Below, in pieces: positions 1-7,967 of a DNA stretch of 64,000 nucleotides. Source of the stretch: Flavobacterium aerium (lineage in GTDB: Bacteria; Bacteroidota; Bacteroidia; Flavobacteriales; Flavobacteriaceae); the NCBI RefSeq assembly GCF_030766725.1, contig NZ_JARQWR010000002.1, positions 1-64,000 of the forward strand. The letters run 5' to 3'. Positions within the stretch are counted from its first letter, which is position 1; every line of letters starts with the position of its first letter. The notes beneath the pieces were generated by a model. The model searched no databases, was not told the origin of the DNA, and saw nothing but the letters and a program-made list of their open reading frames with translations. Position numbers and translations under genes: made by a program.

Positions 1-70
1 CGAACAGAGTAGTTAAGCCCGCCTGCGCAGATGGTACTGCAATTTGTGGGAGAGTATGTCGTCGCCTTTC
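1..70 (+). rRNA. rrf: 5S ribosomal RNA, 3' part
   Basis: The first about 70 bases match the conserved 3' half of bacterial 5S rRNA: the AGTTAAGCCCGCC segment, GATGGTACTGC, and the closing GTGGGAGAGTATGTCG. The 5' half lies outside the window, so this is the tail of an rRNA operon transcribed into the window. The exact 3' end is uncertain by a few bases. A strong terminator follows directly. Confidence 0.93.
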
Positions 71-73
71 TTT

Positions 74-107
74 TAAAAACCCTATCCATATCGGATAGGG
101 TTTTTTG
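74..107 (+). terminator. Intrinsic terminator of the rRNA operon
   Basis: Perfect stem CCCTATCC (80-87) with GGATAGGG (93-100), five-base loop, flanked by an A run on the left and a T run on the right. It directly follows the 5S gene and is the expected end of the rRNA transcript. Confidence 0.9.
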
Positions 108-176
108 TTTTTATTAATTTTTGAGAAAAAAGGAGGAAATAAAAAAAGAAAGACTACAAACTAAAAGACAAAAAAA

Positions 177-230
177 CTGTAGAATTCTACAGTAAAAGTG
201 TCTATTCTACAGCAAAACACCGATTCTACA
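177..230. repeat. Palindrome plus phased ATTCTACA direct repeats
   Basis: A perfect 16-bp palindrome CTGTAGAATTCTACAG (177-192) is followed by two more copies of its right half: ATTCTACAG at 204-212 and ATTCTACA at 223-230. The direct repeats start 20 and 19 bases apart, close to two helical turns, so they lie on one face of the DNA. The array sits about 140 bases upstream of the small secreted-protein gene starting at 373. This looks like a regulator binding array; which regulator is unknown. The rest of the 108-372 gap shows nothing else I can support; I found no clean TAnnTTTG promoter there. Confidence 0.5.
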
Positions 231-372
231 CAATTTTACTACAACACAAAATAAGTTTTAAATACTTGATAATCAAGAGGTTGATTTATTGTTAAAGAAA
301 AAATACTCACTTGGCATGTTTCTTTCATTATAGTAATCAGAAAACAACTATAAACAATAAAATCAAGAAATT

Positions 373-672
373 ATGAAAAATTTATTTTTAACAGCAGCAT
401 TAGTTTTAGGGTTAGGATTTAGTGCAACAGCAACGACTCTATCAGTTCAAGGAACAAGAACAGAGATCAATCAAGAGAAAGAATACAAAAAGATAGAAGC
501 TTCAGAGGTATCTGCTGACGCTTTAAAACAAATTGGAACAAAATACGCAGGTTATACATTAGAAGAAGCTAATGTTGCTGCAGATGGTGAATACAAACTA
601 GTATTAGCAAAAGATGGAGCTAAAGTAACAGCTCTCTTTACTGCGGCTGGAGAATTCATTAGAGAAGTATAA
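373..672 (+). CDS. Small secreted protein of unknown function
   Basis: 99 residues with an N-terminal signal peptide (Lys3, hydrophobic core about residues 4-18, likely cleavage after the Ala-Thr-Ala stretch near 19-21). The mature part of about 78 residues is rich in Ala, Glu, Lys and Thr and contains short beta-like segments (AGYTLEEANVA, GEYKLVLAKDG, AKVTALFTAAGEF) resembling a single PepSY/BLIP-like fold in rhythm, but I do not recognise a family with certainty. It has no cysteines. Probably periplasmic. It is monocistronic, with a bidirectional terminator behind it, and a repeated motif array upstream suggests dedicated regulation. Confidence 0.8.
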   Translation: MKNLFLTAALVLGLGFSATATTLSVQGTRTEINQEKEYKKIEASEVSADALKQIGTKYAGYTLEEANVAADGEYKLVLAKDGAKVTALFTAAGEFIREV

Positions 673-718
673 TGAGAGATTCTTTAAAAAGAATTTAAAT
701 TGTCATGATGTGAGAGAA

Positions 719-750
719 GAAAAAAGGAGATCGAAAGATCTCCTTTTTTT
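719..750. terminator. Bidirectional terminator between convergent genes
   Basis: Stem AAAAAGGAGATC (721-732) and GATCTCCTTTTT (737-748) with a GAAA tetraloop. A and T runs on both sides let it serve the plus-strand gene ending at 672 and the minus-strand gene ending at 754. Confidence 0.88.
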
Positions 751-753
751 GTA

Positions 754-1416
754 TTATTTTTTTTCAACAATCAGCAATTCATTGAATTGTTCAATATGTG
801 CTAATCGAGTAATCATATAATGTTGGGAGATAAAATGTGAAATATAATCCGAATTTTGATTATTTCCTGTATGCGTTAAGTTCATCGTATTGAATAGGAT
901 ATATCCTTTTGGTCTTACAAGTTTACTAGTTTGTTCGATAAATGATGTTTCAAAAAGAAAATGAGGCATTTGTGTATCTTGAAAAATATCTATAATAATT
1001 AAATCATATTGATCTTTTGTTTTGAAAACAAAAAGAGAAGCATCATCAATTACGATTTCAACATTTGGAAGAGAATCTAGGTGAAAGTATTCATTGGCAA
1101 TTGTAATAATATTTTCATCAATTTCAATTCCGGTAATTTTTCCTTTGTATTGAATATCGTTGATTAAAGTTTGTATCACACTTCCACCAGCTACACCGAG
1201 TACAAGAATATGTTCCATTTCGATAATGGTGCTATAACCAATAGTTTGTAACCCTTTTTTTAGGACCCGTTGTAAGCTACCATAAGAATAATTAGTGTTT
1301 TGAGAATCCAATACTAATTTCCCATTGTTCCAGGTTACTTCTAGATTTTTACTGAAGGTTGATTTTTTTTGATATATTCTTATCGGGATAAGATAGCTCA
1401 ACCATTTCTTTAGCAT
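754..1416 (-). CDS. Spermidine-synthase-like class I SAM methyltransferase fold protein
   Basis: 220 residues. The Rossmann core is plain: a nucleotide-binding loop VLGVAGGSVIQTL (about residues 72-84), an acidic strand end GIEIDE (about 97-102), then IVIDDASLF (about 121-129) and DLIIIDIF (about 138-145). This order and the GGG-like first loop are those of spermidine synthases and relatives. It is shorter than true SpeE (about 280-300 residues) and the N-terminal beta domain is reduced, so polyamine synthesis is not established; many such proteins have unknown substrates. It is divergent from the acyltransferase at 1475 with 58 bases between start codons. On the plus strand CAAAAATA at 1427-1434 reads as a TATTTTTG -7 element for this gene. 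Confidence 0.72.
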   Translation of the reverse strand: MLKKWLSYLIPIRIYQKKSTFSKNLEVTWNNGKLVLDSQNTNYSYGSLQRVLKKGLQTIGYSTIIEMEHILVLGVAGGSVIQTLINDIQYKGKITGIEIDENIITIANEYFHLDSLPNVEIVIDDASLFVFKTKDQYDLIIIDIFQDTQMPHFLFETSFIEQTSKLVRPKGYILFNTMNLTHTGNNQNSDYISHFISQHYMITRLAHIEQFNELLIVEKK

Positions 1417-1474
1417 GTTTTTTTATCAAAAATAAGAGATTAATGTTATTTTTACGACAAATTAAAATAAGGAT

Positions 1475-2026
1475 ATGCAAAAAGTTTATAAGTGGATTTT
1501 TTATAAGTGGATGGGATGGAAAATTGTAGGGACTATAAATCCAGAAATAAAGAAATGTGTTATGATTGTTGTGCCTCATACAAGTTGGCATGATTTCTAT
1601 ATAGGGGTCTTTACAAGAGGTGTTATGAACTTAGAAATGAATTTCATTGCAAAGAAAGAATTATTTGTATTTCCTTTTGGTGCTTATTTTAAATGGATGG
1701 GAGGAGCAGCGATTGATAGAGTGCCTGGTCAAAATAAAGTTCAGGCTATAGCGAATGTATTTGACGATCGAGAAGTTTTTCGTTTAGCAATCGCTCCAGA
1801 AGGAACTCGTAAAAAAGTAACGGAATGGAAAACGGGATTTTATTATATAGCCTTACAGGCTAATGTTCCGATTATCCCAGTTGCCTTTAATTTTGAGCTA
1901 AAACAAGTACAAATCTCAGCGCCTTTTTATCCAACAGGTAATTTAGAAGATGATATCAAGATTCTACAAGAAAATTATAGAGGAGTGATTGGAAAAGTAA
2001 AAGAGAATAGTTTTCGGGTTGAATAG
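1475..2026 (+). CDS. 1-acyl-sn-glycerol-3-phosphate acyltransferase-like (PlsC family)
   Basis: 183 residues with the two signature motifs of the family: HTSWHD (about residues 35-40), which is the H-x4-D catalytic motif, and APEGTR (about 109-114) for the phosphate of the acyl acceptor. Expected reaction: transfer of an acyl group to lysophosphatidic acid or a related lysolipid at the inner face of the cytoplasmic membrane. It has only weakly hydrophobic N-terminal segments and is shorter than classic PlsC (about 240), like the short acyltransferases common in Bacteroidota. The true acceptor (phospholipid or ornithine lipid, for example) cannot be read from sequence. Confidence 0.82.
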   Translation: MQKVYKWIFYKWMGWKIVGTINPEIKKCVMIVVPHTSWHDFYIGVFTRGVMNLEMNFIAKKELFVFPFGAYFKWMGGAAIDRVPGQNKVQAIANVFDDREVFRLAIAPEGTRKKVTEWKTGFYYIALQANVPIIPVAFNFELKQVQISAPFYPTGNLEDDIKILQENYRGVIGKVKENSFRVE

Positions 2027-2170
2027 TAATAAAACAACATATTATTTTAGAATAAACCTTATATAATCCTTTTTAAGGGATTATAACTTATCTCAATGGA
2101 TATGATTATTATTTTGATTAGATAATCTAATAGAACGATTCATATCGTCACTTATTTCAAATACAGGGTA

Positions 2171-2662
2171 CTAGCTTGGGCTAAAATCTTCAAAAGTACC
2201 ATCCTTGTAAAAAATAACAATTTTATGAATAGCAGAATCTCTTTTTGGGATAATGTTGTTCTGCACTTTTTCAAGAGCAATACTTTCTTTTGTTTTTTCA
2301 ACATCGGACGGAGGAGCTTTTGCTTCTTCAGTATTAAATAAATTTGGAATTGCTTCTTTAATATTTTGTTTTTCAAAAATTGGAGTAGGTGAAATTTTAT
2401 GTTCTATGAAATTTTCTTTTTCATATTGAACAGAATTCATCGGAAAATTTCCCTTCCCATTTAAGATCCAATACAAATCAACTTCGGGGAAAACCTCTAA
2501 AATTTTCATAATAAAATCTAAGCTTGGTTTATTCCTTCCCGAAAGGAGGTGGGATAAACTAGAACGTTGTACACCTATTTTATCTGCAAAAGAGGAGGCA
2601 TTCAGATTGTAATAATCCAATACTTTTTCCAGCCTTTTTATAAATTCTTCAGTGTTTACCAT
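2171..2662 (-). CDS. XRE-family transcriptional repressor
   Basis: 163 residues. A helix-turn-helix of the Cro/CI type fills residues 5-60 (FIKRLEKVLDYYNLNAS then FADKIGVQRSSLSHLLSGR and the typical KPSLDFIMKIL helix). The C-terminal 90 residues are polar and low in complexity, with no peptidase or ligand domain visible. The start ATG at 2660-2662 lies inside one of four TTTAC-N4-GTAAA palindromes; a second palindrome at 2690-2703 contains CAAATGTA, which on the minus strand is a TACATTTG -7 element. Two more copies cover the promoter of the divergent M14 peptidase. The arrangement indicates autorepression and control of the peptidase. Confidence 0.85.
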   Translation of the reverse strand: MVNTEEFIKRLEKVLDYYNLNASSFADKIGVQRSSLSHLLSGRNKPSLDFIMKILEVFPEVDLYWILNGKGNFPMNSVQYEKENFIEHKISPTPIFEKQNIKEAIPNLFNTEEAKAPPSDVEKTKESIALEKVQNNIIPKRDSAIHKIVIFYKDGTFEDFSPS

Positions 2663-2668
2663 TGTAAA
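2655..2668. promoter_or_regulatory. Operator O1, TTTAC-N4-GTAAA, over the XRE start codon
   Basis: TTTAC (2655-2659), CATT, GTAAA (2664-2668). The CAT in the spacer is the reverse complement of the XRE start codon, so a bound repressor would sit on the start site of its own gene. Part of a set of four perfect copies in this divergent region. Confidence 0.6.
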
Positions 2669-2689
2669 TAGCTTCCAGTCGATTAGTGA

Positions 2690-2703
2690 TTTACAAATGT
2701 AAA
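2690..2703. promoter_or_regulatory. Operator O2 with embedded -7 element of the XRE gene
   Basis: TTTAC (2690-2694), AAAT, GTAAA (2699-2703). CAAATGTA at 2694-2701 reads TACATTTG on the minus strand, a perfect TAnnTTTG element, giving a leader of about 25 nt. The repressor would therefore cover its own promoter. Confidence 0.62.
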
Positions 2704-2889
2704 TATTATGAATGAAATATACTAGAACAAATGAATATTAAATCGAAAACAACTGGTTATTATTGAATATATACTTTATATAATTGTTTCTAATACACTG
2801 ATAATAAATGTATTGATAAATATATTAAGAAAACAAAAATAATAGTAAAATCAAGAGTATGCAAGAGGTTATAATGCAGGTGTAAACTG

Positions 2890-2962
2890 TTTACAATTGT
2901 GCATAAGTCAATTGTTTTCCCTGTTTACAAATGTAAATAATAAGATGTTTACTTTTGTAAAT
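2890..2962. promoter_or_regulatory. Operators O3 (partial), O4 and O5 with the M14 peptidase promoter
   Basis: O4 is TTTAC-AAAT-GTAAA (2924-2937) and O5 is TTTAC-TTTT-GTAAA (2948-2961), 24 bases apart start to start. A partial copy TTTAC-AATT-GT lies at 2890-2900, overlapping a GTAAACTGTTTAC palindrome (2882-2894). O5 contains TACTTTTG (2950-2957), a perfect -7 element; the region expected to hold the -33 element falls in O4. Transcription would start near 2964, a dozen bases before the peptidase ATG. The remaining intergenic part, about 2704-2880, is AT-rich with no other signal that I see. Confidence 0.62.
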
Positions 2963-2975
2963 TAAATTTTAGCAT

Positions 2976-4130
2976 ATGAATTTCGATACATTATTTGAAG
3001 CGAATAAAGAGTCATCATTACAGGGTAGGTATATTACATTAGACCACATTGAGCCATTAATAGAACGGATTAAAAAACAAGGAACAGTTTCGATTGAAGG
3101 ATATTCGGTTGAGAATAGACCTATATATGTTTGTAAGTTGGGTACTGGTCAAACGAAGTTGTATATGTGGTCACAAATGCACGGTAATGAGGGTACAACT
3201 ACAAAAGCACTCTTTGATTTAATTCATTTATTACTAGATCAATCAGAATTTTCAAAAAAAATATTAAATAATTTCACTTTTTGCATAATTCCTATGCTAA
3301 ACCCCGATGGTTCAGCGTTATATACTCGAGAAAATGCGAATAAAGTTGACCTAAATAGAGACTCTTTTAGCTTATCTCAACCAGAAAGTAAGGTGTTAAG
3401 GGAGGTGTTTGAAAGTTTTTGGCCTGATTATTGTTTTAATCTGCACGACCAGAGAACAATATTTGCCGCAGGAGATACAAATAAGCCTGCTACAGTGTCT
3501 TTCTTGTCACCATCATATAATGAAGCGAGAGATGTTAATGAAGTTCGTTTAAAAGCGATGAATATAATAGTAGCGATGAATACTGAGTTGCAACGTTATA
3601 TTCCAGGTCAAGTAGGGAGATTTGATGATTCGTTCAATATTAATTGTATTGGAGATATGTTTCAATTTTTAGGTGTTCCTACAGTCTTATTTGAAGCGGG
3701 ACACTATGAAAATGATTATGAAAGAGAGATTACAAGAAAATATATTTTTATTGCGCTAGTTTCTGCGTTATCAAATGTTTACGAAAACGTTATAGTTGAT
3801 AACAAAATGAATGATTATCTGAATATTCCTCAAAATAAAGCGAAATTTTATGACTTCATATACAAAAATGTCAAAATTAGCTATGATGGTAAGCAAATAA
3901 TCACGAATTTTGCAGCCCAATATAAAGAGGTGTTAAACCTAGGACTGGTGGGCTTTGAAGCCCGAATACAAGAGATTGGAGAATTAGATGGTTATGTTGG
4001 CCATTTTGAATATGATGCAGAAGGAGCAGAATATGCTGATGAGAGTAAGAATTACCCTGAAATAAATCAAAAAGCTGATTTTTTATTAGGTAATAAGATC
4101 AAAGTTACTAACGGAATGTTAAAATTTTGA
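2976..4130 (+). CDS. M14-family zinc carboxypeptidase, cytoplasmic
   Basis: 384 residues. Zinc ligands are visible as MHGNE (His69, Glu72) and NLHDQ (His157); substrate-binding Asn127-Arg128 is in DLNRDS, and the catalytic glutamate is Glu240 in VLFEAGH. Family M14 enzymes remove C-terminal residues or open related amide bonds. There is no signal peptide, so it should act in the cytoplasm, for example on imported peptides or cell-wall fragments. Residues beyond about 265 form a C-terminal part (280-380) that I do not recognise. The gene is divergent from an XRE repressor whose operators cover its promoter, and is followed by an Lrp-type regulator 84 bases downstream, a context that suggests control by an amino acid or peptide signal. 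Confidence 0.87.
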   Translation: MNFDTLFEANKESSLQGRYITLDHIEPLIERIKKQGTVSIEGYSVENRPIYVCKLGTGQTKLYMWSQMHGNEGTTTKALFDLIHLLLDQSEFSKKILNNFTFCIIPMLNPDGSALYTRENANKVDLNRDSFSLSQPESKVLREVFESFWPDYCFNLHDQRTIFAAGDTNKPATVSFLSPSYNEARDVNEVRLKAMNIIVAMNTELQRYIPGQVGRFDDSFNINCIGDMFQFLGVPTVLFEAGHYENDYEREITRKYIFIALVSALSNVYENVIVDNKMNDYLNIPQNKAKFYDFIYKNVKISYDGKQIITNFAAQYKEVLNLGLVGFEARIQEIGELDGYVGHFEYDAEGAEYADESKNYPEINQKADFLLGNKIKVTNGMLKF

Positions 4131-4214
4131 TATTTTTCTTTTCTTTTTGGGTTTTATTTAGTTTTTTTGCTGTAAATTTAATTAAAGAATTATCAAATTA
4201 TTAATATATACTTT

Positions 4215-4694
4215 ATGAGTAAGTTTCGTTTAGATGAAGTTGATCACCAAATTTTGGACATGTTGATTGACAATACAAGGGTTCCGTTTACAGATATCGC
4301 AAAAAAATTATTGATTTCTGCGGGTACGGTACACGTGAGAGTGAAAAAAATGGAAGATGCTGGGATTATAACGGGTTCCTCATTAACGTTAGATTATGAG
4401 AAATTAGGTTATTCTTTTATCGCGTATGTTGGGGTATTCTTACACAACACTTCTCAAACAAAATTTGTATTAGAACGTATCAATGACATTCCGTTTGTAA
4501 CAGTAGCACACGTTACTACAGGTAAGTTCAATATCTTCTGTAAGATTAGAGCTATGGATACTAAACATGCAAAAGAAGTCATCTTCATGATTGATGATAT
4601 TGATGGAGTATATAGAACAGAAACTATGATTTCATTGGAAGAAAGTATTAACGATAAAAAGCGTTTAATGCATACTATCTTTAAAAATATGTAA
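4215..4694 (+). CDS. Lrp/AsnC-family transcriptional regulator
   Basis: 159 residues, the normal length for the family. An N-terminal winged helix-turn-helix (LDEVDHQILDMLIDNTRVPFTDIAKKL, then the recognition helix near residues 32-48) is joined to a RAM/AsnC_trans_reg domain (about residues 68-145) that usually binds an amino acid and builds octamers. It follows the M14 peptidase in the same direction. The target set is unknown. A terminator lies 27 bases behind the stop codon. Confidence 0.9.
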   Translation: MSKFRLDEVDHQILDMLIDNTRVPFTDIAKKLLISAGTVHVRVKKMEDAGIITGSSLTLDYEKLGYSFIAYVGVFLHNTSQTKFVLERINDIPFVTVAHVTTGKFNIFCKIRAMDTKHAKEVIFMIDDIDGVYRTETMISLEESINDKKRLMHTIFKNM

Positions 4695-4720
4695 TTTTTT
4701 TCCAAAAAATAAATATATTA

Positions 4721-4753
4721 AAAACCTCAAATTGTAGAATTTGAGGTTTTTTT
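4721..4753 (+). terminator. Terminator after the Lrp-type gene
   Basis: Thirteen-base stem AAAACCTCAAATT (4721-4733) with AATTTGAGGTTTT (4738-4750), GTAG loop, followed by more T. It separates the regulator from ppc, whose start codon is only about 30 bases further on. Confidence 0.88.
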
Positions 4754-4781
4754 TTGCTATTTTAATAAAAAAATTTCAAGT

Positions 4782-7367
4782 ATGTATAGCCCTACTAAAA
4801 TGGATAGTTTCGATCAAAATGTTCGATTGAAATATCAGTTATTTAATAGTATATTTATCACTCTACCGTTTGATTTTATTGGAAATACGGGTGTTTTGCT
4901 ACCATTATTCACAGAAGTTTGCGAAACAGGATTTAAAAATCATTGGAATCCCAAGGAAATTGTTAATTTTTTCGCGGAAAAATACTTAGATAATCCTACT
5001 GAAAACGATAAGATAGATCTAATGTTTCTCTTTATTCAATATATTGAGCGTCAAGTTGTACTATTCGATGCTATTGAAGACGCGACCTTCTCTGTTGTTA
5101 ATAATATGGAAGGACGCGGATCTTTAATACATATTAAAGAAAGAGCCGAATCAGAGAACAAAATGAGCGAATTAAGAGCTTTTTTTAATGAGTTTCAAGT
5201 ACGCACGGTATTAACTGCTCATCCCACTCAATTTTATCCAGGTTCAGTGCTCGGAATTATTACCGATTTAACTACAGCTATTAAGCAAAACGACTTAAAT
5301 AAGATCAAGCAATTATTAGCACAATTGGGAAAAACTCCCTTTATACAACATGAAAAACCAACTCCTTATGATGAAGCTGTAAGCTTAATTTGGTATTTGG
5401 AGAATGTATTCTATGAAACTTCAGGAGAGATCATTCAGTTTATTCAGAATAATATCAATAACGGAGAATTAATTGATAATTCTATTATTAATTTAGGGTT
5501 CTGGCCTGGAGGTGATCGTGATGGAAATCCATTTGTTACTACCGAAATAACAATGAAAGTGGCAAATCGATTACGTACTTCAATTTTAAAATGCTATTAT
5601 AGAGATATTCGTAAATTAAAGAGAAAGCTAACTTTTTTAAAGATAGATGCTTTAATAACCGAACTTGAACAAAAACTTTATCGTTCTGTTTTCTATTCTC
5701 AAGGTGAAATTTATATTACATTGGAAGAATTCAAGATGAAATTATTGATGATTCGTGATATATTGATTGAAGAACAACAGTCATTATATTTAGATGATTT
5801 GGAAGATTTGATTAATAAAGTGAATCTGTTTGGATTCTACTTTGCTACTTTGGATATTCGTCAGAATAGTGCAATTCATAATGTTGTATTTAAAAATATA
5901 GTGGAAGAAGTTTCTAAAAGAAATCTAGGTTATTTCCCTTCGGATTATGCAACATCTACAGAAGAAGTCAAATTGGAAGTATTAGCTGCTGTCAATGGAA
6001 ACATTGAGGCGAGTTGGTTTGAAGATGAGATAACAAAATCAACTGTAGAGTCTATTTTTGCAATGAAGGCAATTCAGAAAGAAAATGGAGAATTTGGAGC
6101 AAATCGTTATATTATTAGTAACAATGAAAGCGCATTAAATGTGTTAGAAGCATATAGTATGTTCCGTCTTTGTGGATGGGAACAACCTACTGTAGATGTC
6201 ATTCCGTTATTTGAAACGGTAGATGATTTACAGAATGCCGATAAGATTATGCGTAAATTATATGAGAATAGAGCGTATAGTGAGCATTTGGTTGCTAGAG
6301 GAAAACAGCAAACAATTATGCTTGGTTTTTCAGATGGGACTAAAGATGGAGGATATTTAATGGCTAATTGGAGTATTTATAAAGCCAAGGAAGCATTGAC
6401 GAAGATATCAAGAGAATATGGTATAAAAGTAGTGTTCTTTGATGGTCGCGGAGGACCACCAGCCCGTGGAGGCGGAAAAACACATAAGTTTTATGCTTCA
6501 TTGGGACCTAATATTGAAAATCAGCAGATTCAAATAACTATTCAGGGGCAAACGATTAGTTCTAATTTTGGGACATTAGATTCTTGTCGCTATAATTTAG
6601 AGAATCTATTCAGTGCAGGGGTTACAAATGATATATTCAACACAGGAAATCATCAATTATCTGAAAATGATGCTCAAGTATTAGAGAACCTTTCACAAAT
6701 TAGTTTCAAGAAGTATATTGATTTTAAGGAACATCCTAAATTTATTCCATATTTGGATAAAATGAGTACTTTAAAATACTATGCTAAAACCAATATTGGT
6801 AGCCGTCCATCCAAACGTAGTAAGTCAGACCAGCTTGATTTCAAGGATTTAAGAGCAATACCTTTTGTGGGATCATGGAGTCAATTAAAGCAAAACGTAC
6901 CGGGTTTCTTTGGTGTAGGCAGTGCCTTGAAACATTATGAAGATCAAAATAAATGGAGTGATGTTCAGGCATTATATACTCATTCTTTATTTTTCAAAAC
7001 GCTAATTGAAAACAGTATGATGTCATTGGCTAAATCATTTTTTCCCTTGACAGCTTACATGAAAGAAGATCCTGAGTTTGGAGAATTTTGGCAAATTATC
7101 TATGATGAATTTTTAGAGACTCAACGTTTATTGTTGAAAATAACAGGATATAAAACACTAATGGAGAATTATCCAGATAGTAAAGCTTCTATTGAAGTAA
7201 GAGAGCATATTGTATTGCCATTGTTAACAATACAGCAATATGCATTATTGAAAATTAATGAATTAAATAAAGAATCACAACCTGATGATGCATTGATTAA
7301 AGTTTTTGAAAAAATTGTAATGCGCTCACTTTTCGGGAATATTAATGCTAGTAGAAATTCAGCTTAA
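4782..7367 (+). CDS. ppc: Phosphoenolpyruvate carboxylase
   Basis: 861 residues. Signature stretches in order: LTAHPTQ with the catalytic His147, GGDRDGNPF (about residue 243), MLGFSDGTKDGGYL (about 515-530) and the glycine-rich FDGRGGPPARGGGKTH loop (about 550-565). The enzyme makes oxaloacetate from PEP and bicarbonate and refills the TCA cycle. The glycine-rich loop reads GPPARGGG where most PEPCs have GTVGRGGG, as in other Bacteroidota members as far as I recall. The C-terminus ends FGNINASRNSA, matching the family's closing loop, so the gene is complete. The DinB-like gene follows after 15 bases and is probably co-transcribed. Confidence 0.95.
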   Translation: MYSPTKMDSFDQNVRLKYQLFNSIFITLPFDFIGNTGVLLPLFTEVCETGFKNHWNPKEIVNFFAEKYLDNPTENDKIDLMFLFIQYIERQVVLFDAIEDATFSVVNNMEGRGSLIHIKERAESENKMSELRAFFNEFQVRTVLTAHPTQFYPGSVLGIITDLTTAIKQNDLNKIKQLLAQLGKTPFIQHEKPTPYDEAVSLIWYLENVFYETSGEIIQFIQNNINNGELIDNSIINLGFWPGGDRDGNPFVTTEITMKVANRLRTSILKCYYRDIRKLKRKLTFLKIDALITELEQKLYRSVFYSQGEIYITLEEFKMKLLMIRDILIEEQQSLYLDDLEDLINKVNLFGFYFATLDIRQNSAIHNVVFKNIVEEVSKRNLGYFPSDYATSTEEVKLEVLAAVNGNIEASWFEDEITKSTVESIFAMKAIQKENGEFGANRYIISNNESALNVLEAYSMFRLCGWEQPTVDVIPLFETVDDLQNADKIMRKLYENRAYSEHLVARGKQQTIMLGFSDGTKDGGYLMANWSIYKAKEALTKISREYGIKVVFFDGRGGPPARGGGKTHKFYASLGPNIENQQIQITIQGQTISSNFGTLDSCRYNLENLFSAGVTNDIFNTGNHQLSENDAQVLENLSQISFKKYIDFKEHPKFIPYLDKMSTLKYYAKTNIGSRPSKRSKSDQLDFKDLRAIPFVGSWSQLKQNVPGFFGVGSALKHYEDQNKWSDVQALYTHSLFFKTLIENSMMSLAKSFFPLTAYMKEDPEFGEFWQIIYDEFLETQRLLLKITGYKTLMENYPDSKASIEVREHIVLPLLTIQQYALLKINELNKESQPDDALIKVFEKIVMRSLFGNINASRNSA

Positions 7368-7382
7368 ACTAAAAATATAACA

Positions 7383-7898
7383 ATGAAACTAAACGAAATA
7401 TCAACTACGGAATATGGATCTTACTATAATACGTATATCTCAAAATTAGGTGAAGTAGAATTATTAGATGGATTAAAAGAGGGATTAGCCGATTTCCATA
7501 GTTTTGTAAAAAGTATTCCAAGTGATAAATATGGATACCGTTATGCAGAAGGAAAATGGGATTTAAAAGAAATCATTCAACATATTATTGATACCGAAAG
7601 AGTTTTTGCCTATCGAGCCATGTGTATTTCTAGAGGAGATCAAACATCATTTCCTGGTTTTGATGAAAATAGTTATGCGAATCATGCCATAGTAGAACAT
7701 AGAAGGATGGAAGATTTAATTGAGGAATTTGATTTAGTGCGAAAATCAACGATTGCTTTATTGCGTTCTTTAAAAGAAAAAGAACTAGCGATTATTGGAA
7801 CTGCATCAAACACTCCAGCTTCGCCAAGAGCAATTGGTTTTATAATTTTGGGACATCAATTACACCATAGCAGAGTTTTTAATGAAAGATATTTGTAG
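7383..7898 (+). CDS. DinB-like (DinB_2/DfsB) four-helix protein
   Basis: 171 residues, predicted all-helical. The pattern of a helix carrying HIIDTERVFAYRA (about residues 62-74) and a closing HQLHHSRVFNERYL at the C-terminus gives the three metal-binding histidines typical of the DinB/YfiT superfamily. Many members are thiol-dependent (bacillithiol) transferases or have no known activity; nothing here fixes a substrate. It lies 15 bases behind ppc, so co-transcription is likely, though no functional link is evident. Confidence 0.83.
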   Translation: MKLNEISTTEYGSYYNTYISKLGEVELLDGLKEGLADFHSFVKSIPSDKYGYRYAEGKWDLKEIIQHIIDTERVFAYRAMCISRGDQTSFPGFDENSYANHAIVEHRRMEDLIEEFDLVRKSTIALLRSLKEKELAIIGTASNTPASPRAIGFIILGHQLHHSRVFNERYL

Positions 7899-7967
7899 AC
7901 ATTTCTATGAAAAAATAAATTAAGGCTCAGTTTTTGTTATTTTAAGAGTATCATTAAAATCATTCCT

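Noticed and set aside
754..1416. True spermidine synthase (speE)
   Set aside because: Too short and missing much of the N-terminal beta domain; fold similarity alone does not fix the reaction.
1349..1591. 80-codon minus-strand frame between the divergent methyltransferase and acyltransferase genes
   Set aside because: It overlaps both start regions in another frame, has no protein-like features and is a shadow of the two real genes.
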